From Lachnospiraceae bacterium (lineage in GTDB: Bacteria; Bacillota; Clostridia; Lachnospirales; Lachnospiraceae): a DNA stretch of 12,716 bases. Of the stretch, positions 1-8,189 are shown piece by piece. Position 1 is the first letter of the stretch, and each line of letters begins with the position of its first letter. The stretch covers positions 1 through 12,716 of the forward strand of contig JAIECC010000048.1 of NCBI GenBank assembly GCA_029068665.1, written 5' to 3'. Position numbers and translations under genes: made by a program. A model generated the notes under the pieces. It saw nothing but the letters and a program-made list of their open reading frames with translations. It did not search any database and was not told where the DNA came from.

Positions 1-1022
1 AGCATAATGATGCGTTCAAATCCAATAGAAAAACCACAGGCACTGATATTCTGCCCGGTGAATTTGCCGATCATTTCATCATAACGTCCGCCGCCGCCTA
101 CGGATCCGCCATATTCATCCATAGATATTTCAAAAATCGGTCCGGTATAATAGGACATGCCCCGTACCAGCGTAGGGTCAAAGCACATCTTAAACTCTGC
201 GGTCTTCACCTGCTCCACACTGGCAATGATTGTAGCAAGGTCATCAGCAACTGCCGGTTCTAAAACGCCCTCCAGCCGTTCCTTCAACAAGGCGATTCCT
301 GCAGCATCATTGGTCACGGTACGGAATAATTCCATGTACTTTTCGACTGCTTCCTTGGAATATCCTCCTTCCAGTAATTCTGCTTCCACACCCTCCAGTC
401 CGATTTTATCCATTTTATCCAAAATAATAAATACCGTATCAAAGGCTTCCGGTTCAAACCCACTGTAGGCTGCCATGGCTTTCAAAATCCGCCGGTCATT
501 GATTCGAATGGTAAAATTATGAAAATCCAGTTTCCCAATCAGGGTAGTGGTAGCCTGAATCAATTCGATTTCTGCCAGATAGGTCGGTTCTCCCAGAATG
601 TCAATATCACACTGCATAAACTGGCGATACCGGCCCCGCTGGGGCTTGTCCGCCCGCCATACATTTCCCATCTGCAATGCCTTAAAGGGACTTGGCAGAT
701 CATTGACATTATTGGAATAATACCGGGATAAGGGCAGGGTCAGATCATACCGCAGCGCCTCATCTACCAAGTCTGCTTCACAGGAAGCCTCTGCCAGATT
801 CAGCTTATCTCCCCGCTTTAAAATCTTAAAAATCAGCTTTTCATTTTCACCGCCCTGATTGCTGCTTAAGTTCCCGATATGCTCCACACAAGGGGTTTCT
901 ACGGAAGTAAATCCAAATGTTTTATAAGTTTCTTTAATCAATCCAATGACATAATCCCGTATTTCCATTTCCTTTGGCATTATGTCCTTCATGCCGGTGA
1001 CCGGCTTTTTCTTCATTGCCAT
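1..1022 (-). CDS. hisS: Histidine--tRNA ligase (HisRS), 5' part; 3' end outside window
   Basis: Class II aminoacyl-tRNA synthetase that charges tRNA-His in the cytoplasm. Only the first 340 codons are present; the gene runs off the left edge, so most of the C-terminal anticodon-binding domain is missing. Visible landmarks are an N-terminal VTGMKDIMP segment (residues 8-16), LRYDLTLPLSRY (90-101), class II motif 2 in NVWRADKPQRGRYRQFMQCD (120-139), the histidine-binding loop LVRGMSYYTG (R287) and the motif 3 start GFSIGFERI near residue 330. The start is the ATG at 1020-1022, with AGGAGGA eight bases upstream; the ATG two codons later has no better site. It follows the HD-GYP gene by 36 bases and is probably in the same operon. 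The LRYDLT and QCDxD signatures resemble Bacteroidetes and eukaryotic HisRS, whereas the usual bacterial form has LRPEGT. Identity is certain; subtype is inferred from recalled signatures. Confidence 0.97.
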   Translation of the reverse strand, partial: MAMKKKPVTGMKDIMPKEMEIRDYVIGLIKETYKTFGFTSVETPCVEHIGNLSSNQGGENEKLIFKILKRGDKLNLAEASCEADLVDEALRYDLTLPLSRYYSNNVNDLPSPFKALQMGNVWRADKPQRGRYRQFMQCDIDILGEPTYLAEIELIQATTTLIGKLDFHNFTIRINDRRILKAMAAYSGFEPEAFDTVFIILDKMDKIGLEGVEAELLEGGYSKEAVEKYMELFRTVTNDAAGIALLKERLEGVLEPAVADDLATIIASVEQVKTAEFKMCFDPTLVRGMSYYTGPIFEISMDEYGGSVGGGGRYDEMIGKFTGQNISACGFSIGFERIIM

Positions 1023-1058
1023 TCTATCGATCCTCCTAATTCAACCTGCCGCTTCCTA

Positions 1059-1688
1059 TTATCCATTTGACAGGTGTTCAAACACTTCTATTTCTTCCAG
1101 CTCCTCTAATGTTCGTTCATTATGTATCACACTTTGAAATGCGAGAAACACACGCATATCAAAATTCTTCACCTCTTCAATCAGCAACTGAATTGCCGTA
1201 TCTATATCAAATGCCTTTCGATAAGGGCGATCGGAAATCAATGCTGCAAATACATCACATACCCGCAGAATCCTGGCTCCCAACGGTATTTCTTCTCCTA
1301 AAAGATTAAAGGGATATCCGGAACCGTCAAAATTCTCATGGTGATATAATACCATGTTGCATATATTATCTGACATTCCCTGCTTCCGAAGAATCTGTTC
1401 CCCTAACTGGGCATGCCGCCGAATATAGCGCGCTTCCTCAATTTTCATGGTATCCTCTTTTCTACCATAAACATAACGGCTGATTTTTAATTTACCAATG
1501 TCGTGAAGCATACCTGCCAATGCTATTTCCTGTACCTCCTCCTCCGGCAATCCAAGCTCTCTTGCCAGCTTTGAGGACAGGTCACTGACACACATGGCAT
1601 GAGTCAGTCCATTGCTGAAATCTTCACTTAAATACTCATTGATTGTATCTCCTGAAAAAATATCTCTTTCCGCTTCCATAATCCACAT
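1059..1688 (-). CDS. Stand-alone HD-GYP domain protein
   Basis: Small soluble protein of about 209 residues that is almost entirely one HD-GYP domain, a metal-dependent phosphohydrolase fold often used as a cyclic-di-GMP phosphodiesterase. Counting from the ATG at 1688, the visible signature is H30, H62-D63 in LHDIGK, H92, H116-H117 in YHHENFDGSGYP with GYP at 124-126, the CDVF aspartate near 145, and SDRPYR. There is no receiver, PAS or membrane segment, so no input domain is visible. Start choice is uncertain: GTG at 1697 has no ribosome site, ATG at 1688 has GGAAG eight bases upstream, and ATG at 1679 has AGGA nine bases upstream. The gene lies 39 bases after hemZ and 36 before hisS, so co-transcription is likely. 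The actual substrate cannot be read from the sequence; cyclic-di-GMP is the family default, not shown here. Confidence 0.9.
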   Translation of the reverse strand: MWIMEAERDIFSGDTINEYLSEDFSNGLTHAMCVSDLSSKLARELGLPEEEVQEIALAGMLHDIGKLKISRYVYGRKEDTMKIEEARYIRRHAQLGEQILRKQGMSDNICNMVLYHHENFDGSGYPFNLLGEEIPLGARILRVCDVFAALISDRPYRKAFDIDTAIQLLIEEVKNFDMRVFLAFQSVIHNERTLEELEEIEVFEHLSNG

Positions 1689-1727
1689 TCCTATCACTTC
1701 CGCATATCGTTCAAAATATATCTTGCT

Positions 1728-3173
1728 TTATCCTAAGGATTTCTCAGAAAAGCCTGCCTGCTTCCGGGCAATCATTTCATCCACCCGAAGCATATACTCC
1801 TCTACATTTTTCACATTCTCTACCCGCTCAATCCGGTTCTCTGCCGGGAACGTAAGCTTAGTAGCAGTTCCTGCGCCTACTGCTATAATATCCATTTTCT
1901 CTTCCATAATCAAGACATTGTACAGACATTCGGCTCCCGGCCTTGCATAGCCTACATTTTCCAGATTGCCGGGTATATTTTTCTGCCGGTACAGGTAATA
2001 AGGCTCCATACCTAATTCTGCTGCATAAGCATCTGCCAGCATAAGCATCTCATTGGTGCTTCCGGTAATGCTGTCCTGATATTGCTGCATCTGTATGTTC
2101 AACTCCGCCGCCCGCTTGATTGCCAGAGAATGCACCGTCAGGCTTTCCGGCTTCAGCTCCCGAATAATATTCAGGGTCTGGCGGATGTCATGAATATCTT
2201 CCTTTGGCAGGCCGGCAATAATATCCATATTAATATTATCCATCCCGCAGTCTCTTGCCAGATGAAATGCATCCACAGTCATTCCGGCAGTATGATTTCT
2301 TCCAATAAACTGAAGGGTCTTATCATTCATGGTCTGAGGGTTGATACTGATCCGGGTCACAGACCGTTCTTTCATAGCCAGGAACTTCTCACGGCTTACA
2401 CTGTCCGGTCTTCCGGCTTCTATCGTCAGTTCCTTCATATACCGGGTGTCAAAGACCTGATACATATAATCAAGCAATCGGGCTAACTGCTCTGCACTCA
2501 AAGCTGTAGGTGTTCCTCCACCGATATACACAGATACCAGTCGTTTGTTCCTGTAAGCTTCCGATACATATTTCATTTCATGAAACAACGCCTGCAGATA
2601 ACCCTCCACCTGCTCTTTATACTTCTCAATGGGATAAGCCGTAAAGGAGCAGTAAAGACATCTGGACAAACAAAAAGGAATCCCTATGTACAGGCAATAT
2701 TCCTCTGTAAACCGAAAAGGGTGCAGCAGCTCCTGCTCCCGTCTTGCCACCCGATAGCATATTTCTCCCTTTTGTCTGGTAGTCAGGTATTGCTCCTGGT
2801 ATTCCCGAATAATATCTTCTTCCTTCCACCCCTGTTCCAGTCTTGCTGTTGCAAACTTCGTGGGGCGGACACCAGTCATACTGCCCCAGGGCAGAGTCTT
2901 ATTACAGTATCGGCTCAATATATAATAAGCCGCCGCTTTAATCGGGTTCCTTGCCGTCTTCTTGTCCCGATAATGACAACGGGCAATCTCTTCCTCCAGC
3001 TTTTTTCCATCTTCCCACAGGCTTAATGCCACTTGTGTCTCCTCCAGCTCTGCCTGAAAGGTCAGACGGGTTCCTTCCCTCGTAAGTACAATCTTTTCTC
3101 TGGGAATAAAAGCCTGAATCATTGCCCGAAAGTCATTATTGTAATCATCCACATTCTGCTTTAGGTATATCAA
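1728..3173 (-). CDS. hemZ: Oxygen-independent coproporphyrinogen III dehydrogenase-like radical SAM protein HemZ
   Basis: Radical SAM enzyme of the HemN superfamily, HemZ subgroup (481 residues). The 4Fe-4S binding motif is C168-x3-C172-x2-C175 within IGIPFCLSRCLYCSF, followed by the GGGTPT SAM-binding segment (218-223), EAGRPDSVSREK and RISINPQTMND. HemZ proteins carry an N-terminal extension before the radical SAM core, here about 160 residues including MTGVRPTKFA (99-108), which fits this subgroup better than HemN or HemW. The start is TTG at 3171-3173, supported by AGGAG about eight bases upstream; the next Met is residue 18 and lacks a site. It sits 66 bases after the hydrolase gene and 39 before the HD-GYP gene. 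The family role is oxidative decarboxylation of coproporphyrinogen III in anaerobic heme synthesis; no other heme gene is visible here, so that role is not proved for this organism. Confidence 0.93.
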   Translation of the reverse strand: MIYLKQNVDDYNNDFRAMIQAFIPREKIVLTREGTRLTFQAELEETQVALSLWEDGKKLEEEIARCHYRDKKTARNPIKAAAYYILSRYCNKTLPWGSMTGVRPTKFATARLEQGWKEEDIIREYQEQYLTTRQKGEICYRVARREQELLHPFRFTEEYCLYIGIPFCLSRCLYCSFTAYPIEKYKEQVEGYLQALFHEMKYVSEAYRNKRLVSVYIGGGTPTALSAEQLARLLDYMYQVFDTRYMKELTIEAGRPDSVSREKFLAMKERSVTRISINPQTMNDKTLQFIGRNHTAGMTVDAFHLARDCGMDNINMDIIAGLPKEDIHDIRQTLNIIRELKPESLTVHSLAIKRAAELNIQMQQYQDSITGSTNEMLMLADAYAAELGMEPYYLYRQKNIPGNLENVGYARPGAECLYNVLIMEEKMDIIAVGAGTATKLTFPAENRIERVENVKNVEEYMLRVDEMIARKQAGFSEKSLG

Positions 3174-3239
3174 ATTTACTCTCCTGTATTATATAAGCTA
3201 TGAGACATTCCATAACCGGAATCAATGGTGATAAAAAGA

Positions 3240-3887
3240 TCAGAAGTCCTCAAGAAACGGATTGATCTCCTTTTCCCGTCCAATGGTGGTCCGTTCATTG
3301 TGTCCCGGATATACGGTCACAGCCTCCGGCAGAACCATTAATTTTTCCCGGATTGCCTTTACTAACTGGATTCCATCGCCGGTAGGAAAATCCGACCGTC
3401 CAATGCTTCTGGAGAACAATGTATCTCCGGAGAACAACATCTGGTTCTCCTCCAGATAATAACACATACCACCCTTGGTATGTCCCGGCACCATTATGCA
3501 GGTAATTTCAGTACCAAGTAATTGGATCATCTGACCATCCTCCAGCAGAACATCCGGCTTTATGGTCATTACCTGATTACTGAACATAGAAGACAGGTTC
3601 TTTCTTGGGTCGTTTAATACATCCTGCTCCTCTGCTGCCGCATAGACCGGAACCTTATGTCCTACCAGTTCCATCAACTCCGGTACTGCTCCTATGTGGT
3701 CAATGTGTCCGTGGGTCAACAAGACCGCCACACAATCCAACTGCTGATTCACCAGCATATTATTCAGAAAACGGGCATTGCTTGCCGGGTCAATAATGAC
3801 AGCTTCCCGTGTTTCCGAATTATAAACCGTATAGCAATTCGTCATGAAATCACCCAATTGATTTGTAATTACAATTATATCCTGCAT
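3240..3887 (-). CDS. Metallo-beta-lactamase-fold hydrolase, glyoxalase II-like
   Basis: Cytoplasmic metal-dependent hydrolase of 215 residues. Metal-binding residues of the metallo-beta-lactamase fold are all visible: T58-H59-x-H61-x-D63-H64 in LLTHGHIDHIG, H136 in VPGHTKGG, D155 in FSGDTLF and H196 in YPGHNERTTIG. The length and the TLFxxSIGRxDFPTG segment match the short glyoxalase II-like proteins of Firmicutes (YqgX type), which lack the C-terminal helical domain of classical glyoxalase II. Activity on S-lactoyl-thiol conjugates is a family guess; the true substrate is unknown. The ATG start at 3887 has a strong GGAGGTG site five bases upstream, placed in the 17-base gap after the rel stop codon, so the gene should be co-transcribed with rel. 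In many Clostridia this hydrolase sits between rel and hemZ, as here. Confidence 0.92.
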   Translation of the reverse strand: MQDIIVITNQLGDFMTNCYTVYNSETREAVIIDPASNARFLNNMLVNQQLDCVAVLLTHGHIDHIGAVPELMELVGHKVPVYAAAEEQDVLNDPRKNLSSMFSNQVMTIKPDVLLEDGQMIQLLGTEITCIMVPGHTKGGMCYYLEENQMLFSGDTLFSRSIGRSDFPTGDGIQLVKAIREKLMVLPEAVTVYPGHNERTTIGREKEINPFLEDF

Positions 3888-3904
3888 GTTCTCACCTCCC
3901 GCTT

Positions 3905-6256
3905 CTATCCCATGGTACGCTCAATGTCAATGATATCATCGATATTCCTGATCTTGGCAATCACCTTATTCAACTGCTCCACACCATGAATCTCAAATGC
4001 CACATTGATGGTAGCCTTTCCCTGCCGGTTGGTCCGCAGGGTCATGCTGGTAACATTGATCAACATCTCTGTAAATACCTTTGATATATCAAACACAATA
4101 TTTCTCCGGTCAATAGCATAAATCTTAATATCCGTCACATAAAGCGTATCCTGATTATTCTCCTGCCTCTGCCACTCTGCTTCAATCAGCCGCTCCTTCT
4201 CCTCCTCAGTCATGTCCAGTACATTGACACAGTCACTCCGATGAATGGACACACCTCTTCCCCGGGTAACATAGCCCACAATCTTATCTCCCGGTACCGG
4301 ACTACAGCATTTCGAGAAATGAACCGCCACATCATCGATGCCTTTTACTATAATACCACCTCTGAAGTGTCTCGGACGCTGTACCTCCTGGGCTTCTGAC
4401 TCTATCTGAGATAACAGTTCTTCATCACTCAGCTTACGGCAATGATCCCGTTCGTATTCCTCTACCAGACGGTTGATAATCTGTCCTTCCTTTAATCCGC
4501 CATGTCCAATTGCCGCACAGATTGATTCCCAGTCCCGGAAATTATATTTTTCCGTCACTCTGGCAATATAATCCGGCTTCGTATAATCACTTAACTGCAA
4601 TCCCTTGGTCTTGCAATAAGCATTCAGTAATTCTTTTCCTCTTGTTATATTATCTTCCTTATATTCCTGCCGGAACCATTGATTGATCTTTGTTTTTGCC
4701 TGAGTGCTTTTCACAATGTTCAGCCAATCCCGGCTTGGTCCTTTTGCGTTCTGGGCCGTAATAATCTCTACACGGTCACCATTTTGCAGCTTATAATCAA
4801 TGGTGACCTGTCTGCCATTGACCCTGGCACCAATCAGACGGTTTCCTACTGCGGTATGAATCAGATAAGCAAAATCAATCGGTGTGGAACCGGATGGAAG
4901 GGATTTCACATCACCTGCCGGAGTAAAGCAATACACCTGCTCCGTAAAGAGGTCCAGATCCGTCTTAATGGCACTCATAAATTCCTTATTGTCATCTGTA
5001 TCCTGCTGCCATTCCAGAATCTGACGCAGCCATGCAAGCTTGGCCTCCTCCCGCTCTTCTCCGGTGCCTCCCTGCATGTTCTCCTTATACTTCCAGTGGG
5101 CAGCAATACCATATTCCGCTGTCCGGTGCATGTCAAAGGTCCGGATCTGTATTTCAAAGGGCTGTCCGGATGGTCCAATCAGTGTGGTATGCAGTGACTG
5201 ATACATATTGGCCTTCGGCATGGCTATATAATCCTTAAAACGCCCCGGAATCGGTGTGTACATCTCATGAATCACACCCAATGCCGCATAACAGTCCCGA
5301 ACCGTATCAACCTTGATCCGGACTGCAAAAATATCATAAATCTGATCCAGGGTCTTATGCTGATTTATCATTTTTTTGTAAATGCTAAAGAAATGCTTTA
5401 CTCTGCCGTCGATTTCCGCATCAATACTGGCATTGTCAATATGATGCTGCACATCCTGTACAATTCCATTGATAAAGGCTTCCCGCTCCGTAATCCGGTC
5501 ATTAATCTGGCGGTTCAAGTCCTCATATACCTCCGGCATCAGATACTTCAGGGATAAATCATCTAATTCCACCTTAATCTTGGAAATACCCAGACGATGA
5601 GCAATCGGGGCATAGATATCCATAGTTTCCCGACTCTTTTCAATCTGCTTTTGTGGTGACTGATATTTCATGGTCCGCAGATTATGAAGCCGGTCTGCCA
5701 GCTTAATGATGATTACCCGGATATCCTTTGCCATGGCAAGAAACATCTTCCGAAGATTCTCTGCCTGCAGTTCTATTTTGTCCTGTGAAAAATTCAGCTT
5801 GGTCAGCTTGGTGACACCATCTACCAGCAAGGCGATTTCCGGCGAAAACTCTTTTGATAGTTCCTCCGTTGTCATAATGGTATCCTCCACTACATCATGG
5901 AGAATGCCCGCCACAATCGTCTCCTTATCCATCTCCAGCTCTGCAAGAATAATTGCCACGCATAAAGGATGGATAATATATGGCTCACCGGACTTTCTCT
6001 TTTGATCCTTATGTGCTTCCCTTGCAACATCGTATGCCTTCTCGATCATTGTCGTATCCGTAGAAGGATGATATTGCAGAATATAATGGATCAAATCCTG
6101 AAACAGTTCATCCGGAGGCGTAAAATCTTCCGGCGTACTTAAATTCTTCTCTTTTTTTCTTCCTGATGACGTACCATTCTCCACAAAATGCTGCAGACCA
6201 GAAAATTGAACCGGCTGCTGCTTTGCGTTCTCACTGTTTTCTGTTTTCTTTTCCAT
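3905..6256 (-). CDS. rel: Bifunctional (p)ppGpp synthetase/hydrolase Rel
   Basis: Long RelA/SpoT homologue that makes and degrades (p)ppGpp, the stringent-response alarmone, on or near the ribosome. Counting from the ATG at 6256 (783 residues): hydrolase HD domain with H82, H96, H120-D121 (GILHDVVEDT) and D188 (KLADRLHNLRT); synthetase domain with RFKDYIAMPKANMYQSLHT (338-356) and EIQIRT around E368; TGS domain about 437-497 (VYCFTPAGDVKSLPSGSTP); conserved C650-C651 in HFSKCCSPVPGD; C-terminal ACT domain about 710-783. The RFKD (RxKD) motif is the mark of bifunctional Rel, as opposed to ExDD of synthetase-only RelA, and the hydrolase residues are intact. An upstream in-frame ATG at 6286 would add ten residues, but it has no ribosome site and lies only about 13 bases from the predicted transcription start. 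The ATG at 6256 has GGTGG seven bases upstream and is preferred. Confidence 0.96.
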   Translation of the reverse strand: MEKKTENSENAKQQPVQFSGLQHFVENGTSSGRKKEKNLSTPEDFTPPDELFQDLIHYILQYHPSTDTTMIEKAYDVAREAHKDQKRKSGEPYIIHPLCVAIILAELEMDKETIVAGILHDVVEDTIMTTEELSKEFSPEIALLVDGVTKLTKLNFSQDKIELQAENLRKMFLAMAKDIRVIIIKLADRLHNLRTMKYQSPQKQIEKSRETMDIYAPIAHRLGISKIKVELDDLSLKYLMPEVYEDLNRQINDRITEREAFINGIVQDVQHHIDNASIDAEIDGRVKHFFSIYKKMINQHKTLDQIYDIFAVRIKVDTVRDCYAALGVIHEMYTPIPGRFKDYIAMPKANMYQSLHTTLIGPSGQPFEIQIRTFDMHRTAEYGIAAHWKYKENMQGGTGEEREEAKLAWLRQILEWQQDTDDNKEFMSAIKTDLDLFTEQVYCFTPAGDVKSLPSGSTPIDFAYLIHTAVGNRLIGARVNGRQVTIDYKLQNGDRVEIITAQNAKGPSRDWLNIVKSTQAKTKINQWFRQEYKEDNITRGKELLNAYCKTKGLQLSDYTKPDYIARVTEKYNFRDWESICAAIGHGGLKEGQIINRLVEEYERDHCRKLSDEELLSQIESEAQEVQRPRHFRGGIIVKGIDDVAVHFSKCCSPVPGDKIVGYVTRGRGVSIHRSDCVNVLDMTEEEKERLIEAEWQRQENNQDTLYVTDIKIYAIDRRNIVFDISKVFTEMLINVTSMTLRTNRQGKATINVAFEIHGVEQLNKVIAKIRNIDDIIDIERTMG

Positions 6257-6305
6257 CGGACTGCCACCACACTTTCCCATGTTCATACTCTGTTTTATCT
6301 GTATC

Positions 6306-6334
6306 AGTATAAGATTATTCCCTTAAAAAGTCAA
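6306..6334 (-). promoter_or_regulatory. Sigma-A-type promoter for rel and downstream genes
   Basis: On the minus strand, a -35 box TTGACT (6329-6334) and a -10 box TATACT (6306-6311) are separated by exactly 17 bases. Each box matches the housekeeping consensus at five of six positions. The predicted start point is near 6299, giving a leader of about 43 bases to the preferred rel start at 6256. The site lies in the short recJ-rel gap, just downstream of the recJ stop codon. It should let rel, the hydrolase, hemZ, the HD-GYP gene and hisS be expressed apart from the scf-sec-recJ genes. This is a motif match, not a mapped start site. Confidence 0.7.
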
Positions 6335-6348
6335 ACCTTCCGCTCCCC

Positions 6349-8124
6349 TTAAGGGCAATGAGGCAGGTAACTCTTCACTACAATCTGCAATGCCCGTATA
6401 CCGTTAAATTCATTCACGGAAGGGTAATAAGCAATATCCAGAACAACATTGTTCAGCCAGCCCTTCATCATCTGATCCCATTCAGCTTCTCCAAACCAGT
6501 GTTTAATATTGTCCATAAATTCTTCTACTTCAAAGTAAATTCCTTCCATCCTGGCACCGGTTTCACTTTCCAGCTCCAGCTTTAGCAGATTGGCATTCCG
6601 TCCCAAAACCTTGGCTGAACGAACGCTCAGATTCTTTTGGGCAAATACCGGCTTTTCATTTCCCTTGCCGAAGGGTTCCAGCAATTCCAGCTGTTCAATC
6701 AGATCAAAGGTAATATAATCAATAGGCATCGGCACATCAATATACAGCTTTGGTGTCAGCTCTTCTTCCGTCAATTCACATAAAACATTCAGCTTATGGC
6801 GGAAATACTCCAGATCCTTGCCATGCATGGAGAATCCTGCTGCCATGGGATGTCCCCCATAGCGAATCAACAGCTCATTGCATTCCGTTAATGCCTCATA
6901 CATATTATATCCGTCCACAGAGCGCCCGGAGCCCTTTAGTTCTCCTTCTTCAGAATCCGTTAAAATCAAAGTGGGACGATAAAAATGCTCCCGAATCCGT
7001 CCGGCAATAATTCCCGCCAGACTTTCGTGGGTATTCGGTAAATAGACCACCAATACCTTATCCTCAGCCAAGGTTGTAGTTTCAATCTGCTCTATGGCAG
7101 CTTCCACACCTTTCAGGGTCATTTCTTTCCGTTCATCATTTAATTCTTTCAAACGTTCTGCACGTTTTAATGCATGATTATAATTCTCTTCCAGTAAAAG
7201 CTCCAATGCCAGTTTTGCATTTTCCAGCCTTCCTGTTGCATTGATGCAGGGACCTAATACAAAACCCAGATGATAGGACATAATCTTTTGTGTCCCCAGC
7301 TCATTGGTCCGAATCAAAGCCCGCAGGCCTAAGTTACCGGTACGATTCAATTCCTCTAAGCCGCGGCGTACCAGAATCCGGTTTTCATCCGTCAGCTCCA
7401 TCACATCACAGACAGTAGCCATGGCAACGAATTCAATGAATTCATCCGCCTCCAGCACATCAATATCCATCTCCTGATAAAGCACCTGAATGAACTTATA
7501 AGCAACTCCGGCACCACACAGATGCTTGAAAGGATATTTACATTCTAATTGTTTCGGGTCAATCACTGCATCCGCTACGGACTGAATATACTCTTTTTTT
7601 CCATCTTCGTCATACTCAAAGGGGATATCATGATGGTCTGTTACCACCACCGTCATTCCAAGATTCTTAGCATATGCAATGGGAAGCAGGGCAGAAATGC
7701 CATTGTCACAGGTCAACAGCACCCGAATACCGGCATCGTATGCCTCCCGAACCATAGCTTCATTCATACCATATCCATCTGCAATCCGGTCCGGAATCCG
7801 GTAATCCACCTTTGCATGACAACGCTTCAAGGCCTTATACAGGATGTAATTCGACATAATTCCATCTACATCATAATCCGATATGATCCGAATGGACTTT
7901 TTTTGCTCAATTGCCGCCTTGATCAATGCCACACCTTTCGTCATGTCTTTCATCTGACGAGGATCGTATAAGTCGGTATTTTTATTCAGATAACGCTCAT
8001 ACTCCGCCTTCGTTATCACATTTCGATTGCGGATGACTCTTGCAATGACCGGATCAATATGAAATTGTTCAGCCAGCTCATAAAAATCAGCTTTCTTATT
8101 CAATAATATCCACTTTTCATTCAT
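6349..8124 (-). CDS. recJ: Single-stranded-DNA-specific 5'-3' exonuclease RecJ
   Basis: DHH-family nuclease of 591 residues that degrades single-stranded DNA 5' to 3' in recombination and mismatch or base-excision repair. Catalytic motifs are visible: I, SDYDVDG (D83, D85, D87); II, LLTCDNG (D140); III, VVTDHHD (D163-H164-H165); and ATVCDVMEL with D240. The linker segment reads GPCINATGRL (291-300), where many RecJ proteins have GPRxNAxGR. The DHHA1 domain has KGSGRS (397-402) and YGGHPMAAGF (422-431), followed by a C-terminal OB-like region with LLEPFGKGNEKPVF. Length is close to that of E. coli RecJ (577). The ATG at 8124 has GAGG eight bases upstream, directly beside a hairpin in the secDF-recJ gap. 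No apt gene follows it, unlike in many Firmicutes. All key metal ligands are present, so it is expected to be active. Confidence 0.95.
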   Translation of the reverse strand: MNEKWILLNKKADFYELAEQFHIDPVIARVIRNRNVITKAEYERYLNKNTDLYDPRQMKDMTKGVALIKAAIEQKKSIRIISDYDVDGIMSNYILYKALKRCHAKVDYRIPDRIADGYGMNEAMVREAYDAGIRVLLTCDNGISALLPIAYAKNLGMTVVVTDHHDIPFEYDEDGKKEYIQSVADAVIDPKQLECKYPFKHLCGAGVAYKFIQVLYQEMDIDVLEADEFIEFVAMATVCDVMELTDENRILVRRGLEELNRTGNLGLRALIRTNELGTQKIMSYHLGFVLGPCINATGRLENAKLALELLLEENYNHALKRAERLKELNDERKEMTLKGVEAAIEQIETTTLAEDKVLVVYLPNTHESLAGIIAGRIREHFYRPTLILTDSEEGELKGSGRSVDGYNMYEALTECNELLIRYGGHPMAAGFSMHGKDLEYFRHKLNVLCELTEEELTPKLYIDVPMPIDYITFDLIEQLELLEPFGKGNEKPVFAQKNLSVRSAKVLGRNANLLKLELESETGARMEGIYFEVEEFMDNIKHWFGEAEWDQMMKGWLNNVVLDIAYYPSVNEFNGIRALQIVVKSYLPHCP

Positions 8125-8136
8125 ACCAAAAACCTC

Positions 8137-8179
8137 ACAAGGCTGTCCGGATTCCAGTCTCCCCTCCGAACAGCCTTGT
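8137..8179 (-). terminator. Intercistronic hairpin between secDF and recJ (partial terminator or processing site)
   Basis: Ten-base perfect arms ACAAGGCTGT (8137-8146) and ACAGCCTTGT (8170-8179) form a stem that continues, after one mismatch, with CGGA/TCCG (8048 series shifted to 8148-8151 and 8165-8168). Read on the minus strand, the stem is followed by GAGG and then five T residues, a weak U-tract that overlaps the recJ ribosome site. On the plus strand it is followed by a T-rich stretch, but no plus-strand gene ends there. The likely role is partial termination or mRNA end protection after secDF; full termination would leave recJ without a visible promoter. Confidence 0.5.
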
Positions 8180-8189
8180 CCATTTTTAT

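Noticed and set aside
2082..3026. Two plus-strand open frames (2082-2486 and 2580-3026)
   Set aside because: Both are antisense to hemZ, which has all its motifs intact across this stretch.
3188..3193. Perfect TATAAT on the minus strand upstream of hemZ
   Set aside because: No acceptable -35 box lies 16-18 bases upstream, and the implied start point would fall inside the hemZ ribosome site.
3207..3222. Small hairpin ATTCC/GGAAT in the gap between the hydrolase gene and hemZ
   Set aside because: A five-base stem is too weak and no U-tract follows.
4679..5197. Plus-strand open frame of 172 codons
   Set aside because: It lies antisense inside the conserved rel synthetase and TGS regions, with no family resemblance; a shadow of the real gene.
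6346..6355. Palindrome CCCTTAAGGG over the recJ stop codon
   Set aside because: Only ten bases, without a loop or U-run; not convincing as a terminator or operator.
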